Assembly (NCBI GenBank): GCA_964016415.1
Contig: OZ024666.1
Coordinates: 3,019,310-3,083,309, forward strand
Source of the DNA: Erwinia sp.
GTDB lineage: Bacteria; Pseudomonadota; Gammaproteobacteria; Enterobacterales; Enterobacteriaceae
Direction of reading: 5' to 3'
DNA length: 64,000 nucleotides
Shown here: piece by piece, positions 22,404-34,128 of the stretch
Layout: the number at the start of each line of letters is the position of its first letter
Position numbering within the stretch: position 1 is the first letter of the stretch
Program-made: the position numbers and the translations under genes
Notes under the pieces: generated by a model
What the model was told of the DNA's origin: nothing
Seen by the model: only the letters and a program-made list of their open reading frames with translations
Database searches by the model: none

Positions 22404-23589
22404 ATGAAACAGACCTGGCGTTGGTATGGACCCGCAGATCCCGTCACGTTATCGGATATCCGTCAGGCGGGAGCCAGCGGTATTGTCACCGCACTACACC
22501 ATATTCCCAACGGAGAAATCTGGACTATTGATGAGATTCAGCAGCGTAAGGCACTGATTGAAGCCCATCATCTTGAATGGACAGTCGTCGAGAGCGTACC
22601 AATTCATGAAGAGATAAAAACCCACAGTGGTGAGTACGAAAAATGGATCGCCAATTACCAGCAATCGTTACGCAATCTGGCCAGCTGTGGCATCAGGACC
22701 GTGTGCTATAACTTTATGCCGGTGCTCGACTGGACGCGCACCGATCTCGATTATGCGCTCCCTGATGGTTCTAAAGCGTTACGCTTTGATCAGATTGCCT
22801 TCGCGGTATTCGACATTCATTTACTACAGCGTACCGGGGCAGAGCAGGACTACACAGCAGAAGAACTGGCACAAGCACAGGCCCGTTTTGCGGCCATGTC
22901 TGAGGCGGAAAAGCAGAAACTGGTCAATAACATCATCGCCGGCTTACCGGGTGCTGAAGAGGGCTACACCCTCGACCAGTTTCGTGAGCAATTACAGCGC
23001 TATGACGGCATCGATAAAGCCGGATTACGCGACAATTTCGCCTGGTTCCTGAAAAAAATCATCCCGGTAGCAGAAGCGTGTGGATTGAAAATGGCGGTCC
23101 ACCCGGATGATCCGCCACGCCCGATCCTCGGGCTGCCCCGCATTGTCTCAACCATTGAAGATATGCAATGGATTGCGGATACCGTCAACAGTGAAGCGAA
23201 TGGGTATACCCTCTGTACCGGTTCCTATGGTGTCCGGGCGGATAACGATCTGGTCACCATGTTCAACCGCTTCGCCTCACGCGTCTACTTCCTGCATCTG
23301 CGTTCAACACTGCGGGAAGAGAATCCGCGTAGCTTCCATGAAGCCGCACACCTGGCAGGTGATGTCGATATGTATGGCATGGTCTGTGCGATAGCCGCAG
23401 AAGAGCAGCGTCGCCACGAGGCGGGAGAAAATGCGCTGATTCCGATGCGTCCCGATCACGGACATCAGATGCTGGATGACCTGAAGAAGAAAACCAACCC
23501 AGGGTATTCCGCCCATTGGTCGCCTGAAGGGGCTGGCAGAGCTGCGCGGGCTGGAGATGGCCATTCATCGCGCTCTCTATACCCATTAA
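22404..23589 (+). pseudogene. uxuA: Mannonate dehydratase with a 3' +1 frameshift
   Basis: UxuA dehydrates D-mannonate to 2-keto-3-deoxygluconate. The family's blocks are all present: [62 protein letters not shown] (metal ligand region), [19 protein letters not shown] and [12 protein letters not shown]. After NPGYS the frame is shifted by one extra C in the CCC at 23512-23514. Removing it restores [16 protein letters not shown] and a stop at 23587-23589. As it stands the frame runs on and joins uxuB. Only the last 25 or so residues are changed, but this end helix is conserved. GAGGT fixes the ATG at 22404. Confidence 0.85.
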
Positions 23590-23654
23590 TTTCATCTTTT
23601 TCTCGTAACAGGTGGCGGGTGCTCATCCCGCAACCTGCTTACAGGGAGCCCGTC

Positions 23655-25139
23655 ATGCAAAAAAATATTGTCAACAATGACATCAAAGCGAAACGACCAG
23701 CATGGTCAGCATCTCGCCTGACCAGCCGTATGATCCACCTCGGCTGTGGGGCTTTCCACCGCGCCCATCAGGCGTTATATACCCACCACGTACTGGAAAA
23801 CACTGACAGTGACTGGGGATACTGTGAGGTGAATTTGATCTCCTCTCAGGATGCCGATTTAATCACCGCGCTAAAAGCCCAGTCTCTGCTCTATACCGTG
23901 GCCGAAAAAGGTGCCACCGGGACACAACTGAAAATTGTTGGTTCGATGAAAGAGGCGATGCATCCGCTGCTTGATGGTGTGGAAGCCGTGATTGAAAAAA
24001 TGGCCGCGCCGGAAATCAGCATTGTCTCTCTGACCATTACCGAAAAAGGCTACTGCGCAGATACGGCGACAGAGCAACTGGATATCCATAATCCTCTGAT
24101 AAAAAAAGATTTAGCCACACCAGACACCCCGGCTTCAGCCATCGGTTATATCACCGCAGCTCTCAAACGCCGCCGTGAACGCCAGCTGCCCGCATTTACC
24201 GTACTCTCTTGTGATAACGTGCGTGAAAATGGCCATGTCGCCCGTACGGCAGTGCTGGGATTAGCACAACGTCAGGAGCCGGCGCTGGCGGCATGGATTG
24301 CCAAAGAAGTCACTTTCCCCTGCACGATGGTCGACCGTATCGTTCCGGCAGCCACCACAGAAACCCTGGCAGAGATCGCGCAACAACTCGGCACCGAAGA
24401 CCCCTGTGCCATTGCGTGTGAACCCTTCCGACAGTGGGTAATTGAAGACCATTTTGTTAATGGCCGACCGGCATGGGATCTGGCCGGTGCCCAATTCGTC
24501 AGCGATGTTGTTCCTTTTGAGCTGATGAAATTGCGCATGCTCAATGGCAGTCACTCTTTTCTGGCCTATCTTGGTTATCTCGGCGGTTACCCGCACATTG
24601 CCGATACCATGACCAATCCGGCCTATCGCCGCGCCGCACGTGCACTGATGCTGGATGAACAAGCTCCGACACTCTCAATGCCAGAAGAGACGGATCTCGT
24701 GGCCTATGCCGATAACCTGGTGCAACGCTTTACCAACCCTTCACTGAATCACCTGACCAGCCAAATCGCGATGGATGGCAGCCAGAAACTGCCGCAGAGA
24801 ATACTGGATCCTCTGGCATGGCATCTGGCCAATGGCAGCGATTATCGTCATCTGGCGTTAGCTATCGCCGGGTGGATGCGCTATGTCAGTGGCGTTGACG
24901 AACAGGGAACCGCGTTTGAAGTGCGCGATCCACTGGCTGAGTCCTTCGCAGCCATCTACGCCAGACATGGTTTGTCAATCAGCGTAGTCGATGACTTGCT
25001 GGCGATTGAAAGTATCTTTGGCACGCAATTACCCCAACAACCGCAAGTGGTAACCGCAGTCAGGCATGCCTTCCAGCAGCTGCTCGATATCGGTGCCCGG
25101 CAAACCGTTGCGGCTTTATCAGAGAGGAGAAACGGATGA
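23655..25139 (+). CDS. uxuB: D-mannonate oxidoreductase (fructuronate reductase)
   Basis: UxuB reduces D-fructuronate to D-mannonate with NADH. The 494-residue protein belongs to the polyol-specific long-chain dehydrogenases: [17 protein letters not shown] (nucleotide binding), [25 protein letters not shown], and the catalytic-lysine region [31 protein letters not shown] lies before the ATG at 23655, so this, not the upstream uxuA frame, is the true start. It overlaps uxaC by 4 bp. Confidence 0.95.
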   Translation: MQKNIVNNDIKAKRPAWSASRLTSRMIHLGCGAFHRAHQALYTHHVLENTDSDWGYCEVNLISSQDADLITALKAQSLLYTVAEKGATGTQLKIVGSMKEAMHPLLDGVEAVIEKMAAPEISIVSLTITEKGYCADTATEQLDIHNPLIKKDLATPDTPASAIGYITAALKRRRERQLPAFTVLSCDNVRENGHVARTAVLGLAQRQEPALAAWIAKEVTFPCTMVDRIVPAATTETLAEIAQQLGTEDPCAIACEPFRQWVIEDHFVNGRPAWDLAGAQFVSDVVPFELMKLRMLNGSHSFLAYLGYLGGYPHIADTMTNPAYRRAARALMLDEQAPTLSMPEETDLVAYADNLVQRFTNPSLNHLTSQIAMDGSQKLPQRILDPLAWHLANGSDYRHLALAIAGWMRYVSGVDEQGTAFEVRDPLAESFAAIYARHGLSISVVDDLLAIESIFGTQLPQQPQVVTAVRHAFQQLLDIGARQTVAALSERRNG

Positions 25140-26560
25140 AAACCTTTCTGTGCGAAGACTTCCTGTTACACAACGAGCTCGCCCGCCGACTCTATCATGA
25201 TTATGCAGCAGAAATGCCTGTCTATGATTACCACTGTCACCTCAATCCACAAGAGATCGCTGAAAATCGGCGCTTTGCTAACCTCGGCCAGATCTGGCTG
25301 GAGGGAGACCACTACAAATGGCGTGCTATGCGCGCAGCCGGCATAGCGGAAGCGCTGAACACCGGAAAAGAGAGCAGTGATTACGATAAATATCAGGCCT
25401 GGGCTAAAACCATACCGTTAACGCTCGGCAATCCGCTTTATCATTGGACACATCTTGAACTCCGCCGCCCCTTCGGTATCACCGGCAGGCTGTTTGGTCC
25501 TGAGAGTGCCGAGGCTATCTGGCACCTGGCTAACGAAAAGCTGGCTCAGCCTGAGTTCTCTGCGCGCGGTATTATGCAGCAAATGAACGTACGTATGGTG
25601 GGGACAACTGACGATCCCACTGACACGCTCGACTATCATCGACAAATAGCCGCTGATCGCAGTTTTGATATTGCGGTATTACCGAGCTGGCGTCCCGATC
25701 GTGCGTTTAAAATCGAGCTCGACGGTTTCAATGACTACATCGTTACACTTGAACAGAGTGCCGACCGCACCATTACCCGCTTCAGTGATTTGCTGGATGC
25801 TCTGCACTGCCGACTCGACCATTTTTCCCGACACGGTTGCGTCGCGGCCGATCACGGCATAGAGATTGTGCGTTACGCACCAACTCCGGATGAGGCAACG
25901 CTCGACCGTATCCTTCAACAACGCCTGCATGGCAGAAAACCCGATGAGCTGGCTACTGCACAATTCAGCACGGCCTTACTGGTCTGGCTCGGACAGCAGT
26001 ATGCACACCGTGGCTGGGTGATGCAGTACCACATCGGGGCATTACGCAATAATAATACCCGTATGTTCCACCGCCTCGGTGCAGACAGTGGATTCGATTC
26101 GATTGGCGATGCACCCGTCGCCTACCCGCTTTCACGTCTGCTGGATGAGATGGATAAAAACAATGCGCTGCCTCGTACCATCCTCTATTGCCTCAATCCG
26201 CGAGACAATGAAGTGCTGGCCACCATGGTCGGTAATTTCCAGGGCAACGGTATCGCCGGAAAAATCCAGTTTGGCTCCGGATGGTGGTTCAACGACCAAA
26301 AAGATGGCATGCAGCGTCAGTTAGAACAGTTATCACAACTGGGCTTGCTCAGCCAGTTTATTGGCATGCTAACCGATTCTCGCAGCTTCCTTTCTTATAC
26401 TCGCCACGAATACTTCCGCCGCATTCTGTGCAATATGCTCGGCTCTCTGGCCGTTCAGGGTGAAATGCCTGCGGATGAACAGTTACTCGGTGAACTGGTA
26501 CGCAATATCTGTTTCAACAATGCGCAACGCTATTTTTCAGCCGCTAAAGGTGTTGTATGA
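25136..26560 (+). CDS. uxaC: Glucuronate (uronate) isomerase
   Basis: UxaC converts D-glucuronate to D-fructuronate, and galacturonate to tagaturonate. The 474-residue amidohydrolase-fold protein carries the metal-binding [15 protein letters not shown] near residue 30, [14 protein letters not shown], the long [13 protein letters not shown] region, and [18 protein letters not shown] near the C-terminus. It begins inside the uxuB stop (ATGA) and ends overlapping kdgK by 4 bp, so the operon is translationally coupled throughout. Confidence 0.96.
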   Translation: MKTFLCEDFLLHNELARRLYHDYAAEMPVYDYHCHLNPQEIAENRRFANLGQIWLEGDHYKWRAMRAAGIAEALNTGKESSDYDKYQAWAKTIPLTLGNPLYHWTHLELRRPFGITGRLFGPESAEAIWHLANEKLAQPEFSARGIMQQMNVRMVGTTDDPTDTLDYHRQIAADRSFDIAVLPSWRPDRAFKIELDGFNDYIVTLEQSADRTITRFSDLLDALHCRLDHFSRHGCVAADHGIEIVRYAPTPDEATLDRILQQRLHGRKPDELATAQFSTALLVWLGQQYAHRGWVMQYHIGALRNNNTRMFHRLGADSGFDSIGDAPVAYPLSRLLDEMDKNNALPRTILYCLNPRDNEVLATMVGNFQGNGIAGKIQFGSGWWFNDQKDGMQRQLEQLSQLGLLSQFIGMLTDSRSFLSYTRHEYFRRILCNMLGSLAVQGEMPADEQLLGELVRNICFNNAQRYFSAAKGVV

Positions 26561-27546
26561 GCCAGAAACGGATCGGCCTGATAGGCGAATGCATGATTGA
26601 ACTCAACGGTGAGCCGTTTGGTGAAATGACGCACCGTTACGGTGGCGACGTACTCAACTGCGCTGTGTATCTGGCACGCGCGGCGGCAGGAAAGATTGAG
26701 GTTCATTTTGTCTCAGCAATGGGAGGTGACCCTCTGAGTCAGGAGATGATCCGTCGCTGGCAGACCGAAGGCGTGCACACTGACCAGGTATTGATCGACC
26801 CGCTTCATCAACCGGGATTGTACCTGATTCAACTGGATACCAAAGGAGAACGCACATTCCTTTACTGGCGCAACAACTCCGCCGCACACCATCTGCTGCA
26901 CCATCCCCGCTACCCTGAACTGTTGAAACAACTCAGCGGTATGGATGTCATTTTTATCAGTGGCATTACACTGGCGATTTTGTCACCGCAAGACCGCAGA
27001 GTGCTTTTACGTGACCTCCGGAGCCTGGCGCAGCAGGGTATTACGATGCTGTTTGACAGTAACTACCGTCCGGCACTCTGGCACTCACCACAAGAGACAC
27101 GCGACTGCTATCAGGCGATGTATGCACTAACCGATCTGGCACTGGTCACCAACGAAGATGAAGCAGCGTTATGGGGGGACAGTCATGCAGAGGAGACCTT
27201 TGAACGTTTGCGTCAGTCCGGGGTAAAACAGGCGATTATCAAAGCGGGTGCAGAAGGGTGTGACTACCGTGATCTGCGTACCACCTCAGCAGTACGGCAT
27301 ATCCCCACAACGCCAGTTCCCTGTGTCATTGATACTACCTCTGCGGGAGATGCCTTCAATGCCGGTTTTCTCGCGGGCTACCTGACGGGCTGCGATACCG
27401 ATACCGCTGCACGAATGGGGCATCAGCTGGCCGGCGTAGTTATCCGGCATAAAGGAGCCATCATTCCCGATACGGCCATCCGACCAGTCACCGATAGCTT
27501 TTTTCAACCCTCACTCATTACAGCACAAGGAACAGAGCATGTCTGA
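26557..27546 (+). CDS. kdgK: 2-dehydro-3-deoxygluconokinase (KDG kinase)
   Basis: KdgK phosphorylates 2-keto-3-deoxygluconate to KDPG. The 329-residue PfkB-family protein has the N-terminal GECMIELNG, the [15 protein letters not shown] substrate loop, [10 protein letters not shown], and the signature [18 protein letters not shown] containing the catalytic Asp. It is found within the uxu operon rather than as the isolated gene of E. coli. It overlaps uxaC upstream and eda downstream. Confidence 0.95.
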   Translation: MSQKRIGLIGECMIELNGEPFGEMTHRYGGDVLNCAVYLARAAAGKIEVHFVSAMGGDPLSQEMIRRWQTEGVHTDQVLIDPLHQPGLYLIQLDTKGERTFLYWRNNSAAHHLLHHPRYPELLKQLSGMDVIFISGITLAILSPQDRRVLLRDLRSLAQQGITMLFDSNYRPALWHSPQETRDCYQAMYALTDLALVTNEDEAALWGDSHAEETFERLRQSGVKQAIIKAGAEGCDYRDLRTTSAVRHIPTTPVPCVIDTTSAGDAFNAGFLAGYLTGCDTDTAARMGHQLAGVVIRHKGAIIPDTAIRPVTDSFFQPSLITAQGTEHV

Positions 27547-28174
27547 ACTCTCACCCCTGATCCGCCGTTTCCGGCAACTAAAAATTGTGCCTGTGATTGC
27601 CGTTGAGCAGGCGGAAGATATCATTCCTCTTGGTATCGCCCTCGCCGACAACGGACTGCCGGTCGCCGAAATCACCTTTCGCACCCCCTGTGCGGCAGAG
27701 GCTATCAGGCTGTTGCGGGCCGCACGTCCCGATATGCTGGTTGGCGCAGGTACAGTGATCAATCGCAGTCAGGCCGCCGAGGCCCGTGACGCAGGTGCGC
27801 AATTTATCGTTTCGCCTGGTCTGAACCCGAATACTGCCCAGGCCTGTCAGGAAATGGGCTTACCTCTGATTCCGGGTATTAATAATCTTGGTGCTATTGA
27901 ACTGGCACTTGAGTTAGGAATCGATTTCGTCAAGTTCTTTCCCGCTGAAGCCTCCGGCGGCGTCGCGATGATTAAGGCCTTGCTGGCCCCCTATCATCAA
28001 CTGCAGGTGATGCCAACGGGAGGCATCGGTCTGAAAAATATTCGTGACTATCTGGCAATCCCGCAAATAGTAGCCTGTGGTGGCTCCTGGATGGTTCCGG
28101 CTACGCTGATCAATGCGAAAGAGTGGGGTGAAATCGGCAAACTGACCCGTGAAGCCTGCACATTTGTCAGCTAG
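27539..28174 (+). CDS. eda: KDPG/KHG aldolase
   Basis: Eda splits KDPG to pyruvate and glyceraldehyde-3-phosphate. The 211-residue class I aldolase has VAEITFRT with the catalytic Glu (44) and VKFFPAE with the Schiff-base Lys (132), plus the phosphate-binding MPTGGI. It completes the pathway from glucuronate within one operon. In E. coli the gene is with edd, so its place here makes the operon self-sufficient. It ends at TAG. Confidence 0.96.
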   Translation: MSELSPLIRRFRQLKIVPVIAVEQAEDIIPLGIALADNGLPVAEITFRTPCAAEAIRLLRAARPDMLVGAGTVINRSQAAEARDAGAQFIVSPGLNPNTAQACQEMGLPLIPGINNLGAIELALELGIDFVKFFPAEASGGVAMIKALLAPYHQLQVMPTGGIGLKNIRDYLAIPQIVACGGSWMVPATLINAKEWGEIGKLTREACTFVS

Positions 28175-28186
28175 TTTATTTTTCAA

Positions 28187-28212
28187 CCGTGATGGTGATT
28201 TTACCATCACGG
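28187..28212 (+). terminator. Terminator hairpin after eda
   Basis: A perfect 10-bp inverted repeat (CCGTGATGGT / ACCATCACGG) with a 6-base loop lies 13 bp after the eda stop, the right place to end the uxu operon. It lacks an immediate T-run; T-rich sequence follows about 17 bp on. Confidence 0.6.
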
Positions 28213-28503
28213 GGAAAGAGCCCCTGTCTTTTTATTCACCTTCTTTCCCCTCCATTTACAATAACTCAACTTCTATAACAGATTCTTTTACCTTGCTTTA
28301 CTTTATGTTTCAGGATCCATTTGGTAACATTTAACCCACATTGAGTGAAAGGGAATTAAAAGTCATTTTCTCTGTAGAAAATTTTGCTTATTGTGGAATG
28401 CATGCTATTTTCGTTATTTACGACAATAAAATCTAAATTAAAATTAATAAAACAGAAATTGGCAGATAAATTATCTGTTATGTTTTTAAAGGGAATTAAT
28501 TAC

Positions 28504-29015
28504 ATGGACGCTAAATACAGCTGGCAGCAAGTTGTGCTGCACTGGCTCTCTGCCATTATTATTATATGGGCGACAATCAGTGGCTTTATGATTTTCTTTT
28601 TACAGCCTGCTCAGGAAATTAAAGATATCATTGGCTTTTTTAATGTTTCACTCACTACTGTATTTATCCCTTTCTTTATTTAAGAATTTACTATTACTAC
28701 GCACATGGCAAGCCTCCTGTAGATGAAGGGCAACGCAAGACACAACATATCGCCCATATTGCTCATATAATGCTCTATATCAATATTAGCATCGTACTGG
28801 TGACGGGCGTTTTAATGATGGACAGGTCAATCAACGTGTTTCATCTGCTATTGATTCCGGCACCCTTAAGCAATATGGATTGCATTCTCTTTTTCAAGAA
28901 ATTCCATATGTACTCTTGTGCAACGCTCGGATTACTGGTGTTACTGCATATTCTGGCAGTGATAAAACATCAGTTAAGCGGTCACAGTGTGATGCGCAGA
29001 ATGTCATTACGTTAA
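28504..29015 (+). pseudogene. Cytochrome b561-family membrane protein, frameshifted
   Basis: A small four-helix di-heme membrane protein of the bacterial b561 type (CybB-like). The first piece (SWQQVVLHWLSAIIIIWA, heme-ligand His) ends at a TAA near 28683. One base earlier in phase, the sequence continues RIYYYYAHGKPPVDEGQRK, AHIAHIMLYINI and KFHMYSCATLGLLVLLHILA, with the remaining heme-ligand histidines, to 29015. A 1-base deletion near 28675-28683 explains the break. It stands alone; I cannot assign a partner. Confidence 0.75.
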
Positions 29016-29036
29016 TGTGATTATCAGCTCTCTTTA

Positions 29037-29075
29037 CCAGTAAAAACGTTACCCGATTGGTAACGTTTTTACTGG
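29037..29075. terminator. Large perfect hairpin after the b561 gene
   Basis: A perfect 17-bp inverted repeat (29037-29053 with 29059-29075) with a 5-base loop lies 22 bp downstream. The right arm contains TTTTT, so it can act as a terminator for the plus strand. Confidence 0.75.
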
Positions 29076-29233
29076 CCTCGCCTTCTCAGACACCACGAGT
29101 AGCAATATCACGTCTGTTATGGTCAGGCATCCTTAGTAAATCATCACTTGAGCAGTTACCTGACTGACCATCAGTGAATGAGACATAACCCATCTGCGTC
29201 AGCGGGTTGACACAAACAGGCGTTTACTCTGGA

Positions 29234-29947
29234 TTACGCTCTGCGGGCTTGCAGTGCCGCTTTTTGTCGCCCATCGGGATAAAAGTTATCTTCTGCCAGC
29301 CAGTCATCATAACTGCTTTTTATCGTTAAAAATTCATGATCCAGCATCGAAAACCACGCGGTATCCCGATTGTGGCCACGTACTACTGCCGACTGACGAA
29401 AGAGCCCTTCAATTGTGAAGCCAAATCGCAATGCACTTTGCTTAGAAGGGGTGTTCAGTGCATTACATTTCCACTCGACACGGCGATACCCCGGAGTTTC
29501 AAACACCAGTTTCAGCAGCAAATAGACCGCTTCTGTGGCAATGCGAGTGCGCTTTAAGCGTGCGGAAAAGGTCACATAGCCTATCTCAATCACACCATTG
29601 TGTTTATCAATACGCATCAGGGCTATCGTGCCCACCGCCTGACCCGTTTCACTGTCGATAATCGCATAATGCCTGGGATCATTACCCGGTGAGATAGCCT
29701 GTAAATAGGCAATGAACGCGGCTTTATCCTCAACCGGTTCAGCTGGGTAGGCAAGATAAGTCCAGGCGCTGAAATCGAAAGGATCACAAAAAGCAGTGAA
29801 CAATGCATCACTGTGTTTATCGATATCCAGTGGCTCTAACTGACAATAACGGCCGCACAATACATCATCACCAGGTAATAGTGCACCCTGCCAGTGTGGC
29901 AAAGACGTGCCGACTGGCTGGTTAAATTGATTTTTTTCTACGCTCAT
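29234..29947 (-). CDS. GNAT-family N-acetyltransferase, RimJ/RimL-like
   Basis: A 237-residue GNAT protein. CoA-binding and fold motifs are seen in the order expected for the RimJ/RimL/YjaB-type group: GRYCQLEPLDIDKH (start of fold), VGTIALMRID, IEIGYVTFSARLKRTRIATEAVYLLL (pyrophosphate-binding region), YRRVEWKCNALNTPSKQSALRFGFTIEG. Members acetylate small amines or protein N-termini; the substrate is unknown. AAGGAT precedes the ATG. It stands alone, with a 140-bp non-coding gap on its 3' side. Confidence 0.82.
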   Translation of the reverse strand: MSVEKNQFNQPVGTSLPHWQGALLPGDDVLCGRYCQLEPLDIDKHSDALFTAFCDPFDFSAWTYLAYPAEPVEDKAAFIAYLQAISPGNDPRHYAIIDSETGQAVGTIALMRIDKHNGVIEIGYVTFSARLKRTRIATEAVYLLLKLVFETPGYRRVEWKCNALNTPSKQSALRFGFTIEGLFRQSAVVRGHNRDTAWFSMLDHEFLTIKSSYDDWLAEDNFYPDGRQKAALQARRA

Positions 29948-30134
29948 TGATTATCCTTCGCTATCAGCCGCATCACCCGATGGGTACCTGCCAATGCGTC
30001 ATGTCACAGAATGATGAATAAAAAAGATACCATCCCGACGAGAGTAAGGATATGGCAAAGAGAAATCACATCAGGATGCCCCCTCAGAGCCTGTCCTGAC
30101 AGACACGAAAGGGGGGAGAAAAAATACAGGCTTT

Positions 30135-31312
30135 TCAGTACCCCATTTCCCCTTCGCGATCCCGGCACGCTTTGGGCGTCACGCCATATCCCTTCTTAAA
30201 CACCGAATAGAAATAGGGCAGCGACGGATAACCACACATTTGCGAAATTTCATTGATGGGAAGTAAAGTAGAAATGAGTAGTTGCGCGCCCGATCCAGTT
30301 TCTCTTCATGAATCACATGATGAATCGTCAGCCCCGTCTCATCCTTAAAGCGCTTTTCAAGGTTGGAACGCGACATGCCGACAGCATCAAGCACCTGCTC
30401 AACTTTTATCCCTTTGCAGGCGTGACAACGGATGTAGTGCATAGCCTGAATCACTGCCGGGTCATGCAACGAACGGAAATCAGTCGAACGACGTCCTATC
30501 ACTTTAACCGGTGGCACGAGGATACGCTGCAAAGGAAGCTTCCGTTGATCAAGCAGTTGATGCAGTAGTTTTGCCGCGCTATACCCCATTTGTCTGGTTC
30601 CCTGAACCACAGAAGAGAGAGCCACGCGTGACAGGTAACGGGTTAACTCCTCGTTATCAATCCCGATGATACAGAGCTTTTCCGGTACCGGAATATCCAG
30701 GTGCTCACAAACCTGCAACAGATGGCGAGCCCGTGCGTCAGTGACAGCGATGATGCCGGTGTGCGGAGGCAACCTCTGCAGCCAGTCAGCAAGACGATTC
30801 TGTGCATATTGCCAGTTCTCCGGGGCGGTTTCGATCCCCTGATAGATCACACCTTGATACTGCTCCGCAGCAACCCGCTGACGAAAAGCGTATTCACGCT
30901 CCTGCGCCCAGCGCTTGCCACCATCGGCCGGCAGGCCATAAAATGCAAAACGATTTATCCCTCTCTCTTTCAGATGCATAAACGCTGCCGTGACCAGTGC
31001 ATTGTTATCGGTAGCGATATAGTGAACCGGAGGATAGTCAGCTTCCCGATGGTACGAGCCACCGACGCCCACCAGCGGCACAGAGATATTGCCAAATAAC
31101 TGCTCAATATCACTGTCATCAAAATCAGCAATCACACCATCACCAAGCCACTCCGTAATATTGTCGATTCGGCAGCGAAAGTCCTCTTCGATGAAGATAT
31201 CCCAGTCCGATTGAGATGCCTGTAAATATTCACCGACCCCCTCCACGACCTGCCGATCAAACACTTTATTGGCGTTGAATAACAGCGTGATGCGGTAGCG
31301 CTTTTTGAACAT
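30135..31312 (-). pseudogene. xylR: Xylose operon regulator with a 3' frameshift
   Basis: This copy sits at the standard xylR position next to xylH and is very like E. coli XylR (KRYRITLLFNANKVFDRQVVEGVGEY, ALSSVVQGTRQMGY, HACKGIKVEQVLDAVGMSRSNLEKRF). After EEKLDRARN the frame shifts by one deleted base near 30281-30284. The read frame ends at 30179 with unrelated sequence; the adjacent frame gives LLISTLLPINEISQMCGYPS and a stop at 30135, matching E. coli. The damage removes the second helix-turn-helix of the AraC domain, so DNA binding is likely lost. ATG 31312 (MFKKRYRI) is preferred; AAGGA lies upstream. Confidence 0.88.
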
Positions 31313-31395
31313 GAAAGCATCCTTCATCGGCCCGCTGCTCGCAGTAAGCGTGTTTGCGAGCAGCCAGCAGTTCATCATGTAAGGTGAGGATTATT

Positions 31396-32577
31396 CTACA
31401 CGCGACGTTTTGTTGCCGAGTCCATCCATACTGCCAGCAACAAAATGGTGCCTTTAACAATGTACTGCCAGAAAGTCGGCACATCCAGCATACTCATGCC
31501 ATTATCCAGGGAGGCCATGATAAACGATCCCATCACCGCTCCGGCAGCACTGCCAACGCCCCCTGCCAGGCTGGTTCCACCAATCACACAGGCGGCGATC
31601 GCATCCAGTTCCGCGATATTACCCGCCGAAGGCGAACCTGCCCCCAGACGCGAGCTGAGGATCAGCCCGGCACTCGCCACCATCAGTCCGTTAATCGCAA
31701 ACACGGCAAGTTTAGTGCGCTCAACATTAACCCCGGAGAGACGCGCTGCATCAATATTGCCGCCAATAGCGTAAATACGCCGGCCAAATGCAGTACGGGT
31801 TGCCATAAAAACTCCTGCCAGCATCAGTGCCGTCAGGATCAGCACCGGCGTTGGCACACCCCGGTAATCATTCAGCAGGTATATCGCCCCCAGCAACAGA
31901 ATCGCCATGACACTCTGACGAGTGACATCACCGGTTACCGTTGCCACCGGCAACCCCAGTTGCTGGCGCTTGTTGCGCCGCCGCCACTGCCAGGCAATAA
32001 ACACCATCAACCCTATCGCCCCAATGCCAAAACCCACCCCACCCGGCAAATAGCTTTGCCCGATCTGCGACATCGCGCTACTGGTCGGTGATACAGTGGT
32101 GCCATGGGTAATACCGATCAAAATACCGCGAAAGGCGAGCATGCCTGCCAGAGTGACAATAAATGATGGCACTTTCCGGTAGGCCACCCACCAGCCATTC
32201 CAGGCCCCCTACAGCACCCCGGCCCCCAGCGTAACAATGATCGTCAGGGGCAGTGGCCAGCCAAACCAGACATCAAATATGGCAGCCGCCCCGCCGAGTA
32301 ACCCCATCATCGAGCCGACTGACAGGTCTATTTCGGCGGAGATAATGACAAACACCATGCCAACGGCAAGAATGCCGGTAATCGCCGTCTGACGCAGCAG
32401 ATTCGAGATATTGCGTGCGCTAAGATACGCGCCTTCAGTGGCAAAGGTGAAGAACAACATAATGACCAAAATGGCCGCCAGTATGACAAACACCTGCATA
32501 TTGATGCGTTTGAATCCTGAACCGCGTTTTTGTTCCATTGTTGGTGCCATCACTTCAGATTGCGTATTTTTCGACAT
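31396..32577 (-). pseudogene. xylH: D-xylose ABC transporter permease with an amber stop
   Basis: XylH is the membrane subunit of the XylFGH xylose importer. The frame from ATG 32577 encodes MSKNTQ..., [27 protein letters not shown], then TAG at 32209-32211, then continues in frame with [19 protein letters not shown] to [18 protein letters not shown]. With the stop ignored the length is 393 residues, the same as E. coli XylH, so there is no indel. The change is probably TTG to TAG. GAGGAG precedes ATG 32577, which lies inside the xylG 3' end (23-bp overlap). Confidence 0.9.
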
Positions 32578-34096
32578 CAGTTTCACTCCTCAAGGCCGCT
32601 TCCATTACCTGCTCCTGGGTCAGAGAACGGTTGACCAGAGACGCTTTAATTTTCCCCTGATGCATCACCACAACCCTGTCGCTTAACCCCAACACTTCTG
32701 GTAACTCGGAAGAGACAACAATCACCGCGATCCCTTGCTGTACCAGTTGATTAATTAATTTATAAATTTCCTGTTTCGCACCGATATCAATCCCGCGTGT
32801 TGGTTCATCGAGAATAAGAATTCGCGGATTTAACAACAGACATTTTGCCAGAATCTCTTTTTGCTGATTACCACCACTCAGGCGGCCAATGGCCAGATCA
32901 GGCGAAGAGGTTTTAACCCGTAAGCGCGCCAGTGATTGCTGGATAGTCAGTTGCTCGCGGGCATCATCCAGCACCGTCAGCACACCACTGAAATCATCCA
33001 GCGCCGCCAGCGTCATATTGGCGCCCACCCCCATGATTGGCACAATACCGTCACGTTTACGATCTTCAGGTACCATTGCAATACCCTGCTGCATCGCCTG
33101 ACGACAATCGGTTATCTGCACCCTTTGACCGTCAATCATGATGGTGCCTTCCCAGCGCCCTGCATACGCACCGAATAAACATTGCATGGTTTCACTGCGT
33201 CCTGAGCCTACCAACCCGGCGATACCTAAGATTTCCCCCCGCCGCAATGTGAAAGAGACATAATCCACGCGACGAATATGGCGATTAATCGGATGCCAGG
33301 CGGTCAAGTGCTCTACCTGCAGAATCACCTCACCAACCGTATGTGCCGCCTGAGGGTAAAGCTCGGTCAGTTCACGCCCGACCATCATGGCGATGATATC
33401 CTCCTCACTCATGCCTGCGGCAGCACGTGTGCCGATATGCTGGCCGTCTCGGATAACGCAAATGAAATCAGAAATAGCTTTCACTTCATTGAGTTTGTGT
33501 GAGATGTAGATACAAGCGATACCGTGATGACGCAGGTCATCAATAATCTCCAGTAACGTGGCCGTTTCACTTTCAGTCAGTGACGCGGTGGGCTCATCAA
33601 GCACCAGCAGACGCACCTGTTTGTTAAGCGCTTTGGCAATCTCAACCAGTTGCTGCTGCCCCAGCCCGAGTTCACCAACACGGGTCGTCGGGTCGACGTC
33701 TAATTTTACCTGTGCCAGCATGCGCTGTCAGCGCAGGTACATATTGTCATCATCCATCAGCCCCCAGCGGCCCCATTCATTACCGAGAAACATATTTTCC
33801 AGTACTGTCATCTCTTTAACTAAGGCCAGCTCCTGATGAATAATCGCTATTCCTTTCTGTTCGGTATCACGAATGGTTTTTGCTGTGATTATTTCGCCAG
33901 CAAAAGAAATTTCGCCCTAATAACTGCCATGCGGATATATTCCGCACAGCACTTTCATTAAGGTTGATTTTCCTGAACCATTTTCACCGCAAAGTGATAA
34001 CACCTGTCCACTGTCTATTTCGAGACTGACATTATCAACCGCTTTCACAACACCAAATTGTTTAGTGATATTTCTAATTTCTAACAGGCAGGGCAT
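32555..34096 (-). pseudogene. xylG: D-xylose ABC transporter ATP-binding protein with two in-frame stops
   Basis: XylG has two ABC ATPase domains that power xylose import. From ATG 34096 the frame reads [20 protein letters not shown] and the first Walker A (GENGSGKST), then TAG at 33917-33919 (E. coli has Glu in GSYEGEI) and TGA at 33728-33730 (E. coli has Cys in LRCQ). The rest is intact, with the ABC signatures and [12 protein letters not shown]. Ignoring the stops the length is 513, equal to E. coli XylG, so both are substitutions. Two independent nonsense changes make this a confident pseudogene. Confidence 0.94.
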
Positions 34097-34128
34097 TATT
34101 CACTCCCTCCATGCAACATTATCAGGAA

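Noticed and set aside
22404-25139. A genuine bifunctional UxuA-UxuB fusion protein
   Set aside because: The uxuA tail is correct in the neighbouring frame after removing one C, and uxuB has its own RBS and start; the link segment has no homology.
31354-32091. 245-codon plus-strand reading frame opposite xylH
   Set aside because: It lies antisense to xylH, has unnatural composition (many His, Arg, Gln), no RBS and no family resemblance.
33728-33730. TGA in xylG as a selenocysteine codon, given selC in the window and Cys at this site in E. coli XylG
   Set aside because: An amber stop already precedes it in the same gene, no SECIS-like hairpin follows it, and the Cys is not a catalytic residue.
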